8,938 nt of DNA, from NCBI GenBank assembly GCA_012269805.1, contig JAAXJP010000410.1, positions 1-8,938 of the forward strand, in the 5' to 3' direction. Below, piece after piece: positions 5,893 to 8,938 of the stretch. Every line of letters starts with the position of its first letter. Positions within the stretch are counted from its first letter, which is position 1. The DNA comes from Rubrivirga sp. Its GTDB lineage: Bacteria; Bacteroidota; Rhodothermia; Rhodothermales; Rubricoccaceae. The notes below the pieces were generated by a model. It saw only the letters and a list, made by a program, of their open reading frames with translations. It was not told where the DNA came from and ran no database searches. Position numbers and translations under genes: made by a program.

Positions 5893-5927
5893 CCGGCCGG
5901 CCTCGGCGGGGGCCCGAGGCGGGCCGG
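5893..5927 (+). terminator. Long GC stem-loop after BLUF, possible transcript end
   Basis: Arms 5893-5906 and 5914-5927 pair over 14 positions with one internal G-G mismatch (5899/5921), around a 7-nt loop CGGGGGC. It begins 24 nt after the BLUF stop codon. The context, between convergent BLUF and tRNA units, favours a transcript-end role. There is no downstream T-run on the plus strand, so classical intrinsic termination is not shown. Confidence 0.45.
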
Positions 5928-5935
5928 AACGACAA

Positions 5936-5963
5936 CCGCCCGGCGCCGAGGGGCGCCGGGCGG
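5936..5963 (-). terminator. Probable intrinsic terminator of the tRNA-His/tRNA-Glu unit
   Basis: Perfect 12-bp GC stem (5936-5947 with 5952-5963) around a 4-nt loop. It starts 2 nt beyond the 3' end of tRNA-Glu in the direction of transcription and is followed on the minus strand by TTGTCGTT, a short T-rich tract. Position, stem strength and T-rich tail fit a Rho-independent terminator, though the tract is imperfect. On the plus strand it is followed by GGTACCGCG, with no T-tract. Confidence 0.7.
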
Positions 5964-5965
5964 GG

Positions 5966-6038
5966 TACCGCGTACGGGATTCGAACCCGTGTTACCGCCG
6001 TGAAAGGGCGGCGTCCTAAACCCCTAGACGAACGCGGC
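5966..6038 (-). tRNA. tRNA-Glu, anticodon TTC
   Basis: 73-nt cloverleaf on the minus strand. Acceptor GCCGCGT pairs with ACGCGGT (first pair G-T), discriminator A. The D-arm region TCGTCTAGGGG is the usual tRNA-Glu form. The anticodon stem CCGCC/GGCGG encloses the loop CTTTCAC, giving anticodon TTC. The T-arm is ACGGG-TTCGAAT-CCCGT. The terminal CCA is not encoded (CCC follows), so it must be added by CCA-adding enzyme. It lies 23 nt downstream of tRNA-His on the same strand and just before a GC hairpin. Confidence 0.95.
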
Positions 6039-6061
6039 AAGCGTCCCGCACGAGGCGGGTG

Positions 6062-6136
6062 GGAGACTGAGGGGATTTGAACCCCCGACCTCCTGGGCCA
6101 CAACCAGGCGCTCTAACCAACTGAGCTACAGCCTCC
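6062..6136 (-). tRNA. tRNA-His, anticodon GTG, with encoded G-1
   Basis: 75-nt cloverleaf on the minus strand including the extra 5' G. Acceptor GAGGCTG pairs with CAGTCTC (one G-T pair). The preceding G (6136) can pair with discriminator C73 (6062), the G-1:C73 identity element specific to tRNA-His. The anticodon stem CCTGG/CCAGG encloses TTGTGGC, anticodon GTG. The T-arm is GGGGG-TTCAAAT-CCCCT. CCA is not encoded (CAC follows). It is first of the two tRNAs in this unit. Confidence 0.95.
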
Positions 6137-6159
6137 GTGTCCCGGGTGGGACCGGACCG

Positions 6160-6167
6160 AAAAGGTA
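6160..6167 (-). promoter_or_regulatory. Candidate -7 element of the tRNA unit
   Basis: The minus strand reads TACCTTTTCGG from 6167, with its TACCTTTT core 23 nt before the tRNA-His 5' end, a sensible distance for a tRNA promoter with a short 5' leader. It resembles TA-N2-TTTG and is nearly the same as TACCTTTCGG upstream of nth. No TTG is visible at the expected upstream position. Confidence 0.4.
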
Positions 6168-6183
6168 CGTGCCGCGACGCGCG

Positions 6184-6210
6184 GCGCTCTCGGAGCGCGA
6201 TTGAAAATCG
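6184..6210. other. Two small adjoining hairpins in the M16/tRNA-His gap
   Basis: GCGCTC-TCG-GAGCGC (6184-6198) and CGATT-GAA-AATCG (6198-6210), both perfect, share one base and lie 15-41 nt after the stop of the second M16 gene. They may end that transcript or sit upstream of the tRNA promoter. Neither is followed by a T-tract on the minus strand. The gap (6137-6225, 89 nt) shows nothing else beyond the candidate -7 box. Confidence 0.3.
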
Positions 6211-6225
6211 GAGAAGCGCGCCGCG

Positions 6226-7497
6226 TCACGCGTCGAGAAGCGTCCCCGCGACCGTCTCGTGGAGGTCGGCCGGGCGGAGGTGGCGGCGGACAGCGGCCGT
6301 GACCTCGTCGGTCGTGAGGGACTGGACGAGGTCTGGGTACCGGTCGAGGTAGCCGACGTCGAACCCGCGCTCGGCGTTGACCAGGAGTCGCGCGGCCGCG
6401 CCCGAGGTCGTCGCCAGCGCCACGACGTGCTGGCCAGCCAGCGTCGTCCGCGTGGCGGCGAGGGCGTCCTCCCCCACCCCCTCCGCCAGGAACGCCTCGA
6501 CCTCGGCGCGCGTGGCGGCGAGGCCGCGGTCGAGGTTCTCCTGGCTGAGTGTGACGTTGACGCGGACGTGGCCGTCGTGGCGGACGCTCGGCCCCCCCAG
6601 CGACGCGCCGATCCCGTACGTCAGGCCTTGCTCGTCGCGGACGGTCTGCATGAGCCGGCCTGAGAAGTTGCCGCCGAGGGCGAACACGCCGGCGAACGCC
6701 GCCAGGAAGTCGTCGCTGTCGCGGCGGAGGTCGACGGCGTGCCCGAGGCGGACGTCGAGGTTCCGGCGGTCGGCCATCTCGACGACCGTCCGGCCCGGCG
6801 GCTCGGGGTCGGCCGCGGCGTCGAACACGGGCTGGCGACCGTGCGGGGCCCAGTCGCCGAGGGAGGCCTCGACGGCCCGCTCGACGGCCGCGGCGTCCAC
6901 GTCGCCCGCGAACGCGATCGTCAGCCCGTCCGACCCGACGTGCTCGTCGTGGTACTGGCGGACGGCCTCCGGCGTGACGGCCTCGACGGCCGCGAGCTCG
7001 TCCTCCGGCGCGAGCGCGTAGTTCGGGTGGGCCGGACCATAGAGCCGCCGCGCGAGCGCGCCCGACGCCTGCGAGCCCGTCGACTCGAGCGACCGCCGGA
7101 CGCCCGCGATGGCGCGGACGACCGCCTTCTGGACCTCGTCGGCGTCGAGGGCCGGCGTGCGGAGCTGCTCGGCGAGGATCGCGATGACGTCGCCGAGGTC
7201 GTCGCGGAGGGCGCGGCCGGCGAACCCCATCCGCAGCCCGTCCGAGTAGAACGAGATCTGGGCGCCGCGGCCCTCGAGGGCCGCGGCGATCTCGAACCGG
7301 TCGCGGCGCTGGGTCCCCTTGTCGAGGAGGTTCGAGACGAGCGACTGGACCACGTCGTCGGCCGCGCCGAGGTCGGGCGCCGACTCGAACGAGCCCCGGA
7401 AGCTGACGACGTCGCGGACGCCGGTGTTCAGGAGGAGCAGCCGGGCCGAGCCGGCGGTGGCGTCGTGGACGCGGGGGGCGAGGTGGACGTCGGACAC
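6226..7497 (-). CDS. M16-family peptidase-like protein, non-catalytic partner subunit
   Basis: 423 residues, the M16B two-domain size. Where active M16 enzymes have HxxEH, this protein has SLVSN (52-56) followed by the conserved Lys-Gly-Thr (60-62), so both zinc His and the catalytic Glu are missing. The C-terminal domain keeps GGNFSGRLMQTVRDEQGLTY (276-294, quoted to the limit) followed by GIGAS, the Arg/Tyr region that in two-subunit M16 proteases is supplied by the non-catalytic chain. In known heteromeric M16B enzymes (for example Sphingomonas SPH2681/SPH2682) a HxxEH chain works with such a partner, and the upstream gene here supplies one. No signal peptide is visible, so the complex is probably cytosolic unless the start is wrong. 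The start is GTG (7495-7497), with no strong ribosome site. It lies 81 nt after the upstream M16 stop, a gap that holds two hairpins. Confidence 0.9.
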   Translation of the reverse strand: MSDVHLAPRVHDATAGSARLLLLNTGVRDVVSFRGSFESAPDLGAADDVVQSLVSNLLDKGTQRRDRFEIAAALEGRGAQISFYSDGLRMGFAGRALRDDLGDVIAILAEQLRTPALDADEVQKAVVRAIAGVRRSLESTGSQASGALARRLYGPAHPNYALAPEDELAAVEAVTPEAVRQYHDEHVGSDGLTIAFAGDVDAAAVERAVEASLGDWAPHGRQPVFDAAADPEPPGRTVVEMADRRNLDVRLGHAVDLRRDSDDFLAAFAGVFALGGNFSGRLMQTVRDEQGLTYGIGASLGGPSVRHDGHVRVNVTLSQENLDRGLAATRAEVEAFLAEGVGEDALAATRTTLAGQHVVALATTSGAAARLLVNAERGFDVGYLDRYPDLVQSLTTDEVTAAVRRHLRPADLHETVAGTLLDA

Positions 7498-7532
7498 AGA
7501 TACGAGGGGAGCGGCGCCCTACACGCGTCGGG

Positions 7533-7577
7533 CCGGGCGGTGATCCGCCCGGGGGGGCCGCCTCGTCGAGGCGGCCC
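7533..7577 (-). promoter_or_regulatory. Two tandem hairpins in the gap between the M16 genes
   Basis: Hairpin one (first transcribed): arms 7555-7563 and 7569-7577, 9 bp, loop of 5, beginning 1 nt after the stop of the catalytic M16 gene. Hairpin two: CCGGGCGG (7533-7540), TGAT loop, CCGCCCGG (7545-7552), 8 bp. Both are perfect and only 2 nt apart. No T-tract follows, so they are more likely a processing or mRNA-stability element, or a partial terminator setting the ratio of the two subunits, than a full terminator (inference). Confidence 0.5.
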
Positions 7578-7578
7578 G

Positions 7579-8934
7579 CTAGGACTCGTCCGGCACGTAC
7601 CACGCGGCCGTCAGCCGGTCGTCGTCGAGGACGTCGGCGGCGGCGGCCTGGACGTCCTCTGCCGAGACGGCCTCGACGCGGTCCCGGAAGTGGGCAAAGA
7701 GCGTCCAGTCGCCGACGGCCACGGCCTCGTTGATCTGCGCGACGACGGCGTAGGGCCCGTCGCGCCCGAACGCCTCGTCGGCGACGACCTGGCGTCGGGC
7801 GCGGGCCAGCTCGACGTCCGTGATCCCCTCGTCGGCGACGGCGTGGAGCGCGGCCTTCAGGGCCGCCTCGGCCGTGTCGTGGGTCACGTCGGGCGCGAGC
7901 GTCGCGTAGGCGATGAACAGGCCCGGGTCGCGGAGGCGCGGGTAGTACGCGCTGGCCGACGTCGCCAGCCCGGCGTCGGTGAGCGCGCGGTAGAGCCGGC
8001 CGCTCTTGCCGGCCGCCAGCACCTGGACGAGGACGTCGAGCGCGTCGGCCGCCTCGTCGAGGCCGGCCGGGGCCTTGTAGGCGAGGAGCACGGCCCCCAG
8101 CTCGCCGGCTTGGCGGACCACGACGCGCCGCTCGCCGCGCTGCTCGGGCTCCCGCGTCACGGCCGCGTCGAACGGGCGGTGGACGAGCGGCTCAGGCGCG
8201 TCCTCGGCCGCCTCGGGGCCGGCGGGGATGGGGCCGAAGTGCCGGTCGAGCAGGCCGAGGGCCTCGGCCCGGTCGAACTGTCCGGCGACCGTCGCCGTCG
8301 CGTTCTGGGGCCAGTAGTACGTGTCGTAGAAGTGGCGGAGGCCCTCAGCGGTCACGGTCTCGACGTCGCTCCGCCAGCCGATCACGGGGTGCCCGTACGG
8401 GTGGGCGTGGAAGGCCGTCGCGTACGTCGCGTGGAGCAGCTTCCGGAGCGGCTCGTTCTCGCCCCGGTCGAGCTCGTTGAGCACGACGGTCCGCTCGCTC
8501 GCGAGGTCCCCGTCGCGGACGCGCGCGCCGCGCATCCGGTCGGCCTCGATCTCGACGGCCTTCTCGAGATGCTCGCTCGGGAGGAGCGCGTAGTAGTTGG
8601 TCCGGTCGTACCACGTCGTCGCGTTGATCTGGCCGCCGAGCGACTGGAGGACCTGGAACACGCTCGTGCCGAGGTCGCGGTTGAACCGCTCGGAGCCCTT
8701 GAACATGAGGTGCTCCAGGAGGTGCGTCGCGCCCGTCAGCCCCGCCCCCTCGTTCCGGCTCCCGACGCGGTACGTCACCTGGAACGCGACGACGGGCACA
8801 GCGGCCTCGGGCGCCAGGAGGACCGTCAGCCCGTTCGGGTGGCGGTATTCCTCGACGCCGCCGGCGGCCCGGACAAAGTCGAACGCGGCGTGCTCGACGG
8901 GGGCGGTCTCGGAGGGAGCGTCGGCGGCGGGCAT
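7579..8934 (-). CDS. Zinc metallopeptidase, M16 (pitrilysin/MPP-like) family, catalytic subunit
   Basis: 451 residues with the complete inverted zinc site: HLLEH at 71-75 (His71 and His75 bind zinc, Glu74 is the base) in TGATHLLEHLMFKGSERF, and ERTVVLNELDRGEN with Glu147 and zinc ligand Glu154, the seven-residue E...E spacing seen in pitrilysin. RNEGAGLTGATH before the motif and the GGQINATTWYDRTNYY segment after it are typical M16B. The C-terminal domain includes AGKSGRLYRALTDAGLA. The enzyme class cleaves peptides or processes proteins inside a closed chamber formed by two halves; the partner is the next gene downstream. ATG at 8932-8934 gives the N-terminus MPAADAPSET with no signal peptide, but only 4 nt (CCCC) upstream are visible, so a start further upstream, possibly adding an export signal, cannot be excluded. 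Confidence 0.93.
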   Translation of the reverse strand: MPAADAPSETAPVEHAAFDFVRAAGGVEEYRHPNGLTVLLAPEAAVPVVAFQVTYRVGSRNEGAGLTGATHLLEHLMFKGSERFNRDLGTSVFQVLQSLGGQINATTWYDRTNYYALLPSEHLEKAVEIEADRMRGARVRDGDLASERTVVLNELDRGENEPLRKLLHATYATAFHAHPYGHPVIGWRSDVETVTAEGLRHFYDTYYWPQNATATVAGQFDRAEALGLLDRHFGPIPAGPEAAEDAPEPLVHRPFDAAVTREPEQRGERRVVVRQAGELGAVLLAYKAPAGLDEAADALDVLVQVLAAGKSGRLYRALTDAGLATSASAYYPRLRDPGLFIAYATLAPDVTHDTAEAALKAALHAVADEGITDVELARARRQVVADEAFGRDGPYAVVAQINEAVAVGDWTLFAHFRDRVEAVSAEDVQAAAADVLDDDRLTAAWYVPDES

Positions 8935-8938
8935 GGGG

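Noticed and set aside
5966..6136. tRNA genes as an integration site for a mobile element
   Set aside because: No integrase and no repeated tRNA 3' end were found nearby. Both tRNAs are intact and flanked by ordinary chromosomal genes.
6226..7497. Pseudogene call for the M16 gene lacking HxxEH
   Set aside because: The frame is intact at full family length and the Arg/Tyr region is kept; non-catalytic partners are normal in heteromeric M16 proteases.
7533..7577. Classical Rho-independent terminator between the M16 genes
   Set aside because: The stems are strong but no T-tract follows on the transcribed strand, so I recorded them as regulatory or processing hairpins.
6113..7603. Minus-strand 496-codon frame overlapping the second M16 gene and tRNA-His
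   Set aside because: A Pro/Arg/Gly-rich alternate frame that runs through a tRNA gene. The M16 frame in the same place has clear family motifs.

Overview
The window is strongly GC-rich and densely coding, with very G/C-rich third codon positions. It reads as bacterial chromosome carrying mostly housekeeping genes. Several traits fit the Bacteroidota/Rhodothermota side, for example a marine Rhodothermales- or Rubricoccaceae-like organism: a DUF4105/Lnb-type membrane protein, start codons without clear Shine-Dalgarno sequences, and promoter-like TA-N2-TTT boxes. This placement is inference, because the window holds no 16S rRNA or other decisive marker.

Left part (1-3251, all minus strand). Read in the direction of transcription: nth (endonuclease III, with an unusual C-terminal tail), mscL (mechanosensitive channel with an added zinc ribbon, 17 nt after nth), gpmI (cofactor-independent phosphoglycerate mutase, GTG start) and the first 34 residues of a DUF2231-like membrane protein that runs off the left edge. 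Seven perfect copies of the heptamer GTGAGGC lie directly in front of the gpmI start codon. This is the most unusual DNA-level structure in the window.

Middle part (3252-5869, plus strand). A 129-nt divergent intergenic region separates nth from a DoxX-type membrane protein with a Cys/His-rich cytosolic tail. A DUF4105/Lnb-like protein follows after 29 nt (signal peptide, a periplasmic domain with a His/Cys pair, five membrane helices). Last is a small stand-alone BLUF blue-light sensor whose flavin-binding residues are kept but which has two loop insertions. The first two genes are probably one operon. BLUF is separated from them by 48 nt containing a small hairpin.

Right part (5870-8938, minus strand). 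Two GC hairpins follow BLUF; the second lies 3' of a tRNA pair and is its probable terminator. The tRNAs are tRNA-His(GTG), then tRNA-Glu(TTC). Upstream of them lie two M16 peptidase genes, one catalytic (HLLEH) and one with a degenerate zinc site. They are separated by 81 nt with two stable hairpins and together probably make one heteromeric processing or degrading protease.

I found no mobile element, CRISPR array, defence cassette or biosynthetic cluster. The points worth following are the heptamer array, the accessory metal-binding or unusual tails on MscL, DoxX and Nth, the modified BLUF domain, the probable lipoprotein N-acyltransferase homologue, and the hairpin pair inside the M16 operon.
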